A program made the position numbers and the translations under genes. Under the pieces are notes generated by a model that worked only from the letters and a program-made list of their open reading frames with translations, was not told the origin of the DNA and did no database searches. A DNA stretch of 48,016 nucleotides from Rikenellaceae bacterium (GTDB lineage Bacteria > Bacteroidota > Bacteroidia > Bacteroidales > UBA932): NCBI GenBank assembly GCA_900771335.1, contig CAAGNP010000022.1, positions 1-48,016 on the forward strand, written 5' to 3'. Of this stretch, positions 34,351 to 43,539 are shown one piece after another (within the stretch, counting starts at the first letter, position 1; every line of letters starts with the position of its first letter).

Positions 34351-34366
34351 ATAATTTAATGACAAT

Positions 34367-37300
34367 ATGATCAGAGAACTCATCAAAAACAGAATTCTTA
34401 TACTTGATGGTGCCACAGGTACAATGCTTCAAAAATATGGCGACACCCCAGAAATGGTAAGACGTATCCATCGCGAATACATCGAAGCAGGCGCAGATAT
34501 CATCAAAACCAATACATTCAACTCCCTTAACTATAATGATAGTTTTGAAGGGGCAAAGATGGCTCGTGAAGAGGCAGACAAGATGGGTTCACAACTTGGG
34601 AGAAGAGTATTTGTGGCGGGCAGTATGGGCCCTACATCGAAGATGCTCTCCCTCTCTCCCGATGTCGAAAAGGGCGATTTCAGGGCTACATCGTTTGATC
34701 AGATGGCACAGGACTACGCCTCTCAGACTGAAGGACTAATCGATGGCGGGGCCGATCTGCTCCTTGTCGAGACCATTTTTGACGGTCTGAATACCAAAGC
34801 AGCACTCTATGCCATCGCCAAAGTACAGGAAAATAAGGGTACAGATATCCCCGTAATGATATCTGCAACTATCAATGACCGACAGGGCAGGATTCTGACA
34901 GGAATCCATGTAGAGGAGTTGTATGAGGCCATCTCCCACTACCCTATCTTCAGTTTCGGTCTGAACTGCTCTTTCGGAGCAGCCGATATGGAACCGGTTA
35001 TAGCTTCACTTGCATCCATACTCCCATGTGCAGTGAGCATATATCCTAATGCAGGCCTCCCGGATACACTTGGAGGGTATCCCGAGACTCCGGAAATGAC
35101 AGCAGGATACATCCGTGAAATAGCACAGAAGGGGTATCTCAATATAGCGGGTGGATGCTGCGGCACCACACCTGACCACATACTCGCCATCAAAAACGCC
35201 CTTGAGGGTGTTGCGCCACGCCAATTGCCAGAGGCTATATCTAACAGAGATGGAGACAAGAAATTCTTCATCAATGTGGGTGAAAGGACCAATGTGGCCG
35301 GCTCACGCAAGTTTGCAAAGCTTGTGGCAGAGAAGAAATATGAAGAGGCATCACTCATCGCCCGCAACCAGATCCGCGACGGAGCCACCATTATCGACAT
35401 CAACATGGATGATCCCATGCTTGATGCTCCCAAGGAGATGGAGACATTTGTCAGAATAATCTCCAACGATCCCGACATCACCAAAGCCTCATTCATGATA
35501 GACTCATCCGACTGGGATACCATTCTGGCCGGACTCAAGAATACACAGAAAAAATGCATTGTAAACTCAATATCCCTTAAAGAGGGGGAAGAGGAGTTCA
35601 TACGTCGGGCAAAAGAGATACGCAGACTTGGTGCATCTGTGGTGGTGATGGCTTTTGATGAGCAGGGCCAGGCCACCGATTATGAAAGGAAGATCGCCAT
35701 TTGCCGCAGAAGCTACGATATCCTCACCCAAAAGTGCGGATACAACCCTGAAGATATAATCTTCGACAACAATATACTTACAGTAGGAACAGGTCTCCCT
35801 GAACACAACGACTACGCAGTAGATTTCATCAGAGCTGTCAAATGGGTGAAAGAGAATCTCCCCGGAGCTAAAACATCTGGAGGTGTATCCAATCTCTCAT
35901 TTGCTTTCAGAGGCAACAATAAAGTGCGAGAGGCTATGCACTCTGCATTCCTGTATCACGCTATCCTTAACGGCCTTGATATGGCTATTGTAAACCCTTC
36001 TATGCTACAGGTTTACGATCAGATAGAGCCCCGGCTTCTCCGCGCCGTGGAGGATGTGATTTTGAACTCCGATCACGATGCCACTGAGCGTCTCACCTCT
36101 CTGGCTCAGGAGATTAAAGGGGAGTCAGCAGCAGGCACCACCACCTCTTCACAGGAGCAGTGGAGATCTCTCGGATGGGAGAAAAGGCTTGAGCATGCAC
36201 TCATCACAGGGACAGCAGAATATCTTGAGGAGGATCTTGCAGAGGCCAAACAACATCTGAGCCCGCTTCAAATCATTGAAGGTCCCCTTCTTAGCGGAAT
36301 GGAAGCAGTAGGTATCCAGTTCCGCGACGGTAAAATGTTCCTTCCTCAGGTTATCAAATCCTCTAAAATTATGAAAAAGGGGGTGGAAATCCTGCAGAGC
36401 GACATTGAGGGTGGCGAGAGCATTGCCCGAATGGGGAGAAAGAAGATGGTCCTTGCCACAGTCAAAGGTGATGTGCATGATATCGGCAAAAACATCCTTG
36501 GGATTGTCCTTGCCTGCAACAATATAGAGATTATTGACCTTGGGGTAATGGTGGAAAACAGTACCATCCTTGAGGCAATTAAGGAGCACAATGCAGATTT
36601 TGTGGGGGTCAGCGGCCTTATTACCCCCTCTCTCAACTATATGGAGGAGCTCTGCAAAATGATGGAGAGTGCCTCTATGGAGATCCCTCTTTTTATCGGA
36701 GGTGCCACCACCTCTGCACTCCATACCGCAGTCAAACTTGCACCGCTCTACTCCCACCCTGTCATCTATACCAACAGCGCATCCGATTGTGCCAACGTAT
36801 TGAACAAGATTCAGAAAGATGGAGAAGCCGCAATAAAAGAGATCGTGGCAGCTCAGGATTCATTGCGCTTGCTCTACCACGAAAAGGAGGAGTTGCGCAA
36901 CAGCGCCCAGGAGGCTAAAAATCAGAAGGTAAGATATCCTAAGGAGAGTTTCATCCAGCCTGAACGCTTCGGAGAGGACAATATGACTGCACGCTCCCTT
37001 CCGATAGAGAATGTGGTCGACAAAATCGACTGGAATATGTTCTTGAGCTTCTGGGGTTTCAAAGGGAGATACCCCGAATTTATCTACTCAAATGAGGAGG
37101 CTGAAAAATGCTACGAGTCTGCTATCGCAATGCTTGACAACATGATTGCACAGCAAAATGTGGAGCTCTCTGTCAAGGTGAAATTTTTCGATGCATACAG
37201 CGAGAATGATGGTATCATATTGGACGGAGTCCATAGAATTGAGGCTGGAAGATATTCCGATTTTGTACCAGAAAAAGGGATGGGTATCACCTCTACCGTA

Positions 37301-37627
37301 GGTCTGTTCGTCATCAAGGTGGAGGACCGCCAGCACTGCCATTGCGACTGCAAATCTTATGAGCATCTCCTTAGAGAGAGTCTCTGCGCCAGAATAGCAC
37401 AAGCTGCCTCAGAGTGGCTTGACAGCCAGATTTCCGAAGGGACCAATGTGATAAAACCTGCATTCGGATACCCTTCGATACCAGACCATTCGATGAAAAA
37501 AATCGCCTTTGAACTCCTCAATGCAGAGGAGGAATTGGGACTATCCCTCACTTCATCCTACGCCATTATTCCCACCACATCAATTTGTGGTATGATAATA
37601 TCACACCCCGAAGCAAAATACTTGTAA
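34367..37627 (+). CDS. metH: Cobalamin-dependent methionine synthase
   Basis: Transfers methyl from 5-methyl-tetrahydrofolate to homocysteine. It has 1086 residues, about 140 fewer than E. coli MetH. Domain order: homocysteine (1-~285) with LDGATGTMLQ and the zinc Cys (C201 in LNCSFG, C264/C265 in GGCCGTT); pterin (~300-590) with INVGERTNVAGS; cap; cobalamin (~650-800) with VKGDVHDIGKN (His704 is the cobalt ligand) and GLITPSLNYM; reactivation (~870-1086) with WNMFLSFWGFKGRYP and IKPAFGYP, where family members usually have RPAxGYP. Most of the shortening is a missing loop after TGTMLQKYG and a compact reactivation domain. One base before metF. Confidence 0.96.
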   Translation: MIRELIKNRILILDGATGTMLQKYGDTPEMVRRIHREYIEAGADIIKTNTFNSLNYNDSFEGAKMAREEADKMGSQLGRRVFVAGSMGPTSKMLSLSPDVEKGDFRATSFDQMAQDYASQTEGLIDGGADLLLVETIFDGLNTKAALYAIAKVQENKGTDIPVMISATINDRQGRILTGIHVEELYEAISHYPIFSFGLNCSFGAADMEPVIASLASILPCAVSIYPNAGLPDTLGGYPETPEMTAGYIREIAQKGYLNIAGGCCGTTPDHILAIKNALEGVAPRQLPEAISNRDGDKKFFINVGERTNVAGSRKFAKLVAEKKYEEASLIARNQIRDGATIIDINMDDPMLDAPKEMETFVRIISNDPDITKASFMIDSSDWDTILAGLKNTQKKCIVNSISLKEGEEEFIRRAKEIRRLGASVVVMAFDEQGQATDYERKIAICRRSYDILTQKCGYNPEDIIFDNNILTVGTGLPEHNDYAVDFIRAVKWVKENLPGAKTSGGVSNLSFAFRGNNKVREAMHSAFLYHAILNGLDMAIVNPSMLQVYDQIEPRLLRAVEDVILNSDHDATERLTSLAQEIKGESAAGTTTSSQEQWRSLGWEKRLEHALITGTAEYLEEDLAEAKQHLSPLQIIEGPLLSGMEAVGIQFRDGKMFLPQVIKSSKIMKKGVEILQSDIEGGESIARMGRKKMVLATVKGDVHDIGKNILGIVLACNNIEIIDLGVMVENSTILEAIKEHNADFVGVSGLITPSLNYMEELCKMMESASMEIPLFIGGATTSALHTAVKLAPLYSHPVIYTNSASDCANVLNKIQKDGEAAIKEIVAAQDSLRLLYHEKEELRNSAQEAKNQKVRYPKESFIQPERFGEDNMTARSLPIENVVDKIDWNMFLSFWGFKGRYPEFIYSNEEAEKCYESAIAMLDNMIAQQNVELSVKVKFFDAYSENDGIILDGVHRIEAGRYSDFVPEKGMGITSTVGLFVIKVEDRQHCHCDCKSYEHLLRESLCARIAQAASEWLDSQISEGTNVIKPAFGYPSIPDHSMKKIAFELLNAEEELGLSLTSSYAIIPTTSICGMIISHPEAKYL

Positions 37628-37628
37628 A

Positions 37629-38582
37629 ATGAAGGTTATAGATATCCTTAACAGCAGAAAAAGTCCGTTCCCATCATTGGAGTTCGTCCCCCCACTCAAA
37701 GGGTCCGACATCAATATCCTGTACCAGTCATTGGAGCCTCTGATGGAGTTCCAGCCCCCATTCATCAACATCACTTCACACAAGGAGGATGTGGTCTATT
37801 TTGAGCAAGAAGATGGCACCATGGGGAAAAGGAGCATCTCCAAACGGCCCGGTACGGTGGCTATTGCCGCAGCTGTGATGAAGAGGTTCCCTATAGAGGT
37901 TGTTCCACATATAATTTGCGCTGGAATGACCAAGTATCAGATTGAAAACCAGCTTATAGACCTTGACTTTCTGGACATACAGAATGTGATGGCCCTGAGG
38001 GGTGACGGAGATGGCGAAAATAAAATTTTCACACCTGTGGAGGGGGGCTATTTCCATACCGATAAACTGGTGGAACAAATTAAAAATCTCAACCAAGGGA
38101 AATATCTCGAAAGCGGCCTTGAGAACCCCGTACCTACAGATTTCTGCATAGGTGTGGCGGGCTATCCTGAGAAACATTTCGAGGCAGAAAGTCTCCAGAC
38201 TGACATCCTCAATCTTAAGAAAAAAGTGGATGCCGGTGCCGACTATATCATCACCCAGATGTTCTTCGACAACAACGATTTCTACCACTTCGTGAAGGAG
38301 TGCCGAAGCGCCGGAATTACAGTCCCCATCATTCCTGGACTGAAACCGGTATCGACATTGTCACACCTGGACAAACTGCCCGCTTCATTTGCCCTCAAAT
38401 TCCCCGAAGAACTTAAAAGAGAGATACTTAAGTGCAAGAACAACAGTGAGGTATTCCAGCTTGGAATCGAATGGTGCGCCGCCCAAAGTAAAGATTTGAT
38501 AGCAAATGGGGCCCCTGCAATTCATTATTATACGATGGGGCGTGCAAAAAACATAAAAGAGGTACTGAAAAGAGTATTTTAG
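37629..38582 (+). CDS. metF: Methylenetetrahydrofolate reductase
   Basis: Flavoenzyme reducing 5,10-methylene- to 5-methyl-tetrahydrofolate, the methyl donor for MetH; cytosolic. The 317-residue TIM-barrel protein begins with FPSLEFVPPLKGSD, in which Glu is the catalytic acid. It has HIICAGMTKYQIENQL, NVMALRGDGDGENK and the FCIGVAGYPEKHFEAES motif, ADYIITQMFFDN, and VPIIPGLKPV. Length and order are normal. It starts one base after metH, so the pair is one translational unit. The next promoter, for the V-ATPase, begins within its last codons. Confidence 0.96.
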   Translation: MKVIDILNSRKSPFPSLEFVPPLKGSDINILYQSLEPLMEFQPPFINITSHKEDVVYFEQEDGTMGKRSISKRPGTVAIAAAVMKRFPIEVVPHIICAGMTKYQIENQLIDLDFLDIQNVMALRGDGDGENKIFTPVEGGYFHTDKLVEQIKNLNQGKYLESGLENPVPTDFCIGVAGYPEKHFEAESLQTDILNLKKKVDAGADYIITQMFFDNNDFYHFVKECRSAGITVPIIPGLKPVSTLSHLDKLPASFALKFPEELKREILKCKNNSEVFQLGIEWCAAQSKDLIANGAPAIHYYTMGRAKNIKEVLKRVF

Positions 38583-38597
38583 TTGCAAAAAAATAGC

Positions 38598-38605
38598 TAC
38601 ATTTG
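38598..38605 (+). promoter_or_regulatory. Putative -7 box of the V-ATPase operon (TACATTTG) with overlapping inverted repeat
   Basis: TACATTTG matches TAnnTTTG, 28 bases before the ATG at 38634. The -33 region is a T run at the end of metF. The last four bases lie inside an eight-base inverted repeat (TTTGTGAG 38602-38609, CTCACAAA 38622-38629), described as a possible operator in the findings. Confidence 0.5.
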
Positions 38606-38633
38606 TGAGATTAGAATATAACTCACAAAAGAT

Positions 38634-39245
38634 ATGCAGAACAAATTGCAAGAACTCACAGACAAGCTCTACAATGAGGGTTTGTCAAAAGGAAAACAAG
38701 AGGCTCAAGAGATGGTAGCCAAGGCTAAAGCCGAAGCTGAAAAGATCATCTCTGCTGCCCAAGAAAATGCAAGTAAGATTGTTGCAGATGCAGAGAAGCA
38801 AGCACAGGAGATCAAAACCAAAGCGGACAATGATCTTCGTATAGCAGCTTCACAAACCATCTCTGCCGTTAAGCAGCAAATCGAGAACATCATCATCACA
38901 AAGGCACTTAAAGAGCCTGTAAAAGCTTCTCTTTCAGATGTTGACTTTGTGAAATCTGTAATACTTACTATCGCCAAAGCATTCAACGCTTCCCACTCTG
39001 AGCCGGTAGATCTTGAACTTATCCTACCTGCAGCTCTACAGGATGGTCTTAAATCATTCGTAGAGAAAGAGGCTCAAAAAGAGATGGGTAACGGTGTTAC
39101 CATCAACTTCTCAAAACAAATGGCCGGTGGTTTCAAAATCGGACCTAAAGAGGACGGCTATATGATCGGCTTCTCAGATGAAGACTTTGAGAAAGTATTG
39201 GCTGACTACGTAAGACCTGCTACCAAGAAACTTTTATTCGGATAA
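38634..39245 (+). CDS. V-type ATPase subunit E
   Basis: Peripheral-stalk subunit E, 203 residues. An N-terminal long coiled coil (about 5-85), rich in Ala, Lys and Glu (AQEMVAKAKAEAEKIISAAQ), leads to a C-terminal globular domain ending DEDFEKVLADYVRPATKKLLFG. The size and the long N-terminal helix are typical of the E subunit in Bacteroidota operons. First gene of E-DUF2764-A-B-D-I-K. No separate G/H subunit is encoded, so either this subunit forms a homodimeric stalk or another gene supplies the partner. Named from composition and position; sequence conservation of E is low. Confidence 0.8.
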   Translation: MQNKLQELTDKLYNEGLSKGKQEAQEMVAKAKAEAEKIISAAQENASKIVADAEKQAQEIKTKADNDLRIAASQTISAVKQQIENIIITKALKEPVKASLSDVDFVKSVILTIAKAFNASHSEPVDLELILPAALQDGLKSFVEKEAQKEMGNGVTINFSKQMAGGFKIGPKEDGYMIGFSDEDFEKVLADYVRPATKKLLFG

Positions 39246-39248
39246 TTA

Positions 39249-39836
39249 ATGAGTAATTATCACTATATCATAGTTGGTCTCCCCGATCTAGTACCGGATT
39301 TCGGGTCTCAGTCATTCTCATACGACGAGGTTTCGGCTGTGATTCGTGCAAATCTCTCCAAGAAAGACAACAAGCTGGTTGACTGGCTTGAGTTCGGTCT
39401 TGCTGAAGATAATTTGCACCACTATTTCTACCATCGTGCCGAGAATCTCAAGAACAACTTCCTGTCCAAATATTTCGCCCTTGACCGCTATATCAGAAAT
39501 GCCCAAGTCCACCTGCTTTCAAAAACTGTGGGCCAGGATTCTGAGAAATATATGATGGGTGACTTCGACATTGAGAATGATGATTTTAAAGAGATTGCGA
39601 AGATTTTCGAGATATCTAACATTATCGAGAGGGAGCAAGCTCTCGACAAGTTCAGATGGAACAAAATCTCTGAGATAAACCTCTACCACTACTTCGACAT
39701 CGATGTCATCCTGGCATTCCTACTTAAAGGGAAGATAGTGGAGAGATGGATCAAACTCGACCAGACCAAAGGTGCCGAGCTGTTTGAGCAGCTAGTATCT
39801 GAGGTAAGAGGGACATTTACCGGAATTAATTTTTAA
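39249..39836 (+). CDS. DUF2764 protein in the V-ATPase operon
   Basis: 195-residue cytosolic protein, no signal or membrane segment, mostly helical with an acidic surface. Features visible are an N-terminal HYIIVGLPDLVPDFGSQSFS, the DWLEFGLAEDNLHHYFYHRA block near 55-70, and ISEINLYHYFDIDVILAFLLKG near 140-160. DUF2764 genes occur in this place in bacterial V-ATPase operons that lack subunit C; the gene lies between E and A exactly where C would be expected. I therefore infer that it fills the C-like rotor or connector role, but sequence alone does not show this. Gap of three bases from subunit E. Confidence 0.75.
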   Translation: MSNYHYIIVGLPDLVPDFGSQSFSYDEVSAVIRANLSKKDNKLVDWLEFGLAEDNLHHYFYHRAENLKNNFLSKYFALDRYIRNAQVHLLSKTVGQDSEKYMMGDFDIENDDFKEIAKIFEISNIIEREQALDKFRWNKISEINLYHYFDIDVILAFLLKGKIVERWIKLDQTKGAELFEQLVSEVRGTFTGINF

Positions 39837-39860
39837 AAACTATAAATATCTAAAAACAAT

Positions 39861-41612
39861 ATGAAAACCACCGGAAAAGTAACAGGTATCATCTCCAACC
39901 TTGTCACAGTGACTGTGGATGGACCTGTCGCTCAAAATGAGATCTGCTTCATCAAGTTGGGTGATGCCAAACTTATGGCAGAGGTCATCAAAGTAACCGG
40001 CAAATCTGCTTCCGTACAGGTGTACGAGAGCACCAGAGGTTTGAAAAATGGTGACATCGTAGAGTTTGAAGGGCACATGCTTGAGGTAACACTCGGCCCT
40101 GGTCTTCTATCAAGCAACTATGACGGTCTCCAGAACAACCTTGCTACAATGGAAGATGTATTCCTAAAAAGAGGTGAATACACCCTCCCTATCGACCTTG
40201 AGAAAGAGTGGGAATTTACCCCATCTGCAAAAGAGGGCGATGTAGTGATTGCTGCCGACTGGCTGGGTGAAGTAAAAGAGGGTTGGCTTCCCCACAAAAT
40301 TATGGTTCCATTTGCATTCCAAGGAAACTATACTGTAAAATCTATCGCTAAAGCTGGAAACTACAAAGCAAAAGACACTGTAGCTGTGCTTGTAGATGCC
40401 AATGGCGAAGAACACGCTGTATCTATGGTTCAGAAATGGGCAGTAAAAGTTCCTATCACCAACTATAAAGAGAAACCAAGACCATTCAAAGTGATGGAGA
40501 CAGGTGTACGCTGTATCGACACCTTCAATCCTATCGCAGAGGGTGGTACAGGCTTTATCCCAGGGCCTTTCGGCTGCGGTAAGACTGTACTTCAGCACGC
40601 TATCGCCAAGCAAGGTGAAGCTGACGTTATCGTAATGGCAGCCTGCGGTGAGCGTGCAAACGAGGTTGTGGAGATCTTCACAGAGTTCCCTGAACTTATC
40701 GACCCACATACAGGCCGTTCACTAATGGAGAGAACCACTATCATCTGTAACACCTCAAACATGCCAGTAGCAGCCCGTGAGGCATCTGTTTACACAGCCA
40801 TGACCATCTGCGAGTACTACCGCGCAATGGGACTTAAAGTGCTTCTTCTTGCAGACTCCACCTCACGTTGGGCTCAAGCCCTCAGGGAGATGAGTAACCG
40901 TATGGAGGAGCTTCCTGGTGCAGACGCATTCCCTGTGGACTTGTCTTCAACCATCTCTAACTTCTACGCACGTGCCGGTGCTGTGGTTCTTAACAACGGA
41001 CAAATCGGAGCAGTTACTTTCCTTGGAACAGTATCACCTGCCGGTGGTAACTTGAAGGAGCCTGTAACCGAGTCTACCAAGAAGGCTGCAAGATGTTTCT
41101 ATGCACTTAACCAGAACCGTGCTGACAAGAAGAGATACCCTGCAGTTGACCCTATCGACTCATATTCAAAATACCTTGACTACCCTGAGATCGTCCAATA
41201 TATGAGCGAGCATATCGCACCTGATTGGGTAGAGAAGGTTCTTAAAGCTAAAAACATTGTCCTTAGAGGTAAAGAGGCTTACGAGCAGATCAACATCCTT
41301 GGTGATGACGGAGTTCCAATCGCATACCACGAAATCTACTGGAAATCAGAGCTCATCGACTTCGTAATCCTTCAGCAGGACGCATTCGACAAGATCGATT
41401 CATCTTGCCCTATGGAGAGACAGGAGTACATGTTGTCACTTGTACTTGAGGCTTGCGACGCCAAACGCGAATTCGAATCATTCGAAGAGTGCTCTACCTA
41501 CTACAAAGGACTTATCAACATCTTCAAACAGATGAACTACTCTGAATTCAAGAGTGCAGAGTTTGATAAATATCTATCACAGATTAAAAACACCATAAGC
41601 TATGACAAATAA
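39861..41612 (+). CDS. V-type ATPase catalytic subunit A
   Basis: Catalytic subunit of the V1 head, hydrolysing or making ATP at the A-B interface. The 583-residue protein has an N-terminal barrel, the nonhomologous region (about 110-190), and Walker A GPFGCGKTVLQHAIAKQ (about 235-245). MAACGERANEVVEIFTEFPEL, with the catalytic Glu in GERANE, follows. ADSTSRWAQALREMSNRMEELPGADAFP and the C-terminal DEVDPIDSYSKYL-like segment (VDPIDSYSKYLDYPEIV) complete the A signature. Its end overlaps the start of subunit B by 11 bases. Confidence 0.97.
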   Translation: MKTTGKVTGIISNLVTVTVDGPVAQNEICFIKLGDAKLMAEVIKVTGKSASVQVYESTRGLKNGDIVEFEGHMLEVTLGPGLLSSNYDGLQNNLATMEDVFLKRGEYTLPIDLEKEWEFTPSAKEGDVVIAADWLGEVKEGWLPHKIMVPFAFQGNYTVKSIAKAGNYKAKDTVAVLVDANGEEHAVSMVQKWAVKVPITNYKEKPRPFKVMETGVRCIDTFNPIAEGGTGFIPGPFGCGKTVLQHAIAKQGEADVIVMAACGERANEVVEIFTEFPELIDPHTGRSLMERTTIICNTSNMPVAAREASVYTAMTICEYYRAMGLKVLLLADSTSRWAQALREMSNRMEELPGADAFPVDLSSTISNFYARAGAVVLNNGQIGAVTFLGTVSPAGGNLKEPVTESTKKAARCFYALNQNRADKKRYPAVDPIDSYSKYLDYPEIVQYMSEHIAPDWVEKVLKAKNIVLRGKEAYEQINILGDDGVPIAYHEIYWKSELIDFVILQQDAFDKIDSSCPMERQEYMLSLVLEACDAKREFESFEECSTYYKGLINIFKQMNYSEFKSAEFDKYLSQIKNTISYDK

Positions 41613-42927
41613 AGCATTCCAAAGAATATACACAAGACTAGAAGCTATCACCAAAGCTACAGTCACTGTAAAGGCACAGGGCGTCTCAAATGACGAGCTT
41701 GCCACTGTCGATGGAAGATTGGCTCAGGTGGTAAAGATGAAAGGTGATATGGTGACCCTTCAGGTATTTAAGGGTACCGAAAATATCCCTACCGACGCAG
41801 AGGTAATCTTCTTCGGTGAAGCACCTGCCCTAAATGTAAGTGAACAACTTGCAGGACGCTTCTTCAACGCTTATGGCGAACCTATCGACGGTGGTCCGGC
41901 TATTGAGGGTGAGAGAAGATTTATCGGTGGCCCATCCGTAAACCCTTACAAGAGAAAACAGCCATCACAGCTTATCCCTACCGGTATCGCAGGTATCGAC
42001 CTTAACAACACCATCGTATCTGGACAGAAGATTCCTTTCTTCGCTGATCCTGACCAACCTTACAACCAGGTAATGGCGATGGTAGCACTTAGAGCAGATG
42101 TGGACAAGATTATCCTTGGAGGTATGGGTCTTACAAATGACGACTACCTCTACTTCAAACAGATGTTTGAAAACGCAGGTGCACTTGACAAGATCATCAG
42201 TTTCGTGAACACCACCGAACAGCCACCTGTAGAGCGTCTTCTTATCCCAGATATGGCACTTACTGCAGCTGAGTATTTCGCAGTGGACAAAAACGAAAAG
42301 GTACTGGTTCTTTTGACCGACATGACACTTTATGCTGACGCATTGTCTATCGTATCAAACCGTATGGACCAGATCCCTTCAAAAGACTCTATGCCAGGTT
42401 CTCTCTACTCAGACTTGGCCAAGATATACGAGAAAGCTGTACAGCTTCCTGAGGGTGGTTCCATCACTATCATCGCAGTGACCACACTAAATGACGGTGA
42501 CATCACCCACGCTATCCCTGACAACACAGGTTACATCACCGAAGGTCAGCTTTACCTACGTCTCGATACTGACACAGGTAAAGTCATCATCGACCCATTC
42601 CGTTCACTTTCACGTCTGAAACAGCTCGTTATCGGCAAACAGACCAGAGAGGACCACAGCCAGGTGATGAACACAGCTGTACGTCTGTATGCGGACGCTG
42701 CAAACGCCAAGACCAAACTTGAAAACGGTTTCGACCTGAGCGACTACGACAACCGCTGCTTGGATTATGCTAAAGAGTACTCATCAAGACTTTTGGCTAT
42801 CGACGTAAACATCTCTATTACAGAGATGCTCGATACAGCTTGGGAGCTGTTTGGCAAGTACTTTACCAAGCCAGAGACAGGTCTTAAAGAGGCACTTATT
42901 GAAAAATACTGGAAAGAAGCGAAATAG
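41602..42927 (+). CDS. V-type ATPase subunit B
   Basis: Noncatalytic B subunit of the V1 head, 441 residues. It has GRFFNAYGEPIDGGPAI, PSQLIPTGIAGIDLNNTIVSGQKIP in place of a true Walker A, EQPPVERLLIPDMALTAAEYFA, and YSDLAKIYEKAVQLPEGGSITIIAV. The phosphate loop lacks GKT, as expected for B. Start ATG at 41602 overlaps subunit A. Followed after six bases by subunit D. Confidence 0.96.
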   Translation: MTNKAFQRIYTRLEAITKATVTVKAQGVSNDELATVDGRLAQVVKMKGDMVTLQVFKGTENIPTDAEVIFFGEAPALNVSEQLAGRFFNAYGEPIDGGPAIEGERRFIGGPSVNPYKRKQPSQLIPTGIAGIDLNNTIVSGQKIPFFADPDQPYNQVMAMVALRADVDKIILGGMGLTNDDYLYFKQMFENAGALDKIISFVNTTEQPPVERLLIPDMALTAAEYFAVDKNEKVLVLLTDMTLYADALSIVSNRMDQIPSKDSMPGSLYSDLAKIYEKAVQLPEGGSITIIAVTTLNDGDITHAIPDNTGYITEGQLYLRLDTDTGKVIIDPFRSLSRLKQLVIGKQTREDHSQVMNTAVRLYADAANAKTKLENGFDLSDYDNRCLDYAKEYSSRLLAIDVNISITEMLDTAWELFGKYFTKPETGLKEALIEKYWKEAK

Positions 42928-42933
42928 TAAAAG

Positions 42934-43539
42934 ATGGCTATCAAATTCCAATACAACAAGACTTCGCTCAACGAACTCAACAAACAGCTGAAAGTTCGTT
43001 TGCGCACCCTGCCTACCCTTAAAAACAAGGAGTCGGCGCTTCGTCTTGAGGTAAAGAGGGCTAAAAAGCGTTCTGATGATCTATTGGAGCTATTGTCATC
43101 AAGATTAAAAGAATATGACTATCTCGCAGGACTATGGAACGAATTTGAGCCCGGTCTTATTTCTGTAAAGGATGTGGTCCTTGAGACCGTCAAGTTTGCA
43201 GGGGTCAAGACACCTGAACTCAAAGAGGTTATCTACGAAGTCAAAGAGTTTGACCTCTTCAGAAAACCACTTTGGTACACAGACGGAGTAAAAATTCTGA
43301 AAGACCTTGCACAGATTGGGATAGAGTCGGAAATATACACAGAAAAAGCCCGACTGCTTGATTTCTCCAGAAAGAAAACCACTCAGAAAGTGAACCTTTA
43401 TGAGAAAGTTCAAATCCCTGGATATCAAGAGGCTATCCGTAAGATTAAGAGATACATGGAAGATGAGGAGAATCTTTCAAAAGCATCTCAAAAGATTGTA
43501 AAAACCAGACATCAACAAGAAGAGGAGGAAGAGCTATGA
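42934..43539 (+). CDS. V-type ATPase subunit D
   Basis: Central-stalk rotor subunit D, 201 residues, mostly helical with two long coiled-coil segments at the ends. The N-terminal helix (QYNKTSLNELNKQLKVRLRTLPTLKNKESALRLEVKRAKK) fits the rotor's antiparallel coiled coil. The C-terminal KRYMEDEENLSKASQKIVKTRHQQEEEEEL is highly charged. No F subunit follows as in archaeal operons. Its stop overlaps the next ATG (ATGA), so translation of I is coupled. Confidence 0.85.
   Translation: MAIKFQYNKTSLNELNKQLKVRLRTLPTLKNKESALRLEVKRAKKRSDDLLELLSSRLKEYDYLAGLWNEFEPGLISVKDVVLETVKFAGVKTPELKEVIYEVKEFDLFRKPLWYTDGVKILKDLAQIGIESEIYTEKARLLDFSRKKTTQKVNLYEKVQIPGYQEAIRKIKRYMEDEENLSKASQKIVKTRHQQEEEEEL

Noticed and set aside
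34295..34366. Possible cobalamin riboswitch before metH
   Set aside because: The gap is only 72 bases and is largely the terminator hairpin; a B12 box and a ~200-base fold do not fit.
38606..38626. CRP-like site (TGTGA...TCACA) before the V-ATPase
   Set aside because: The half-sites are 11 bases further apart in total length than allowed: spacer is about 14 rather than 6, so it does not fit CRP; kept only as a generic inverted repeat.
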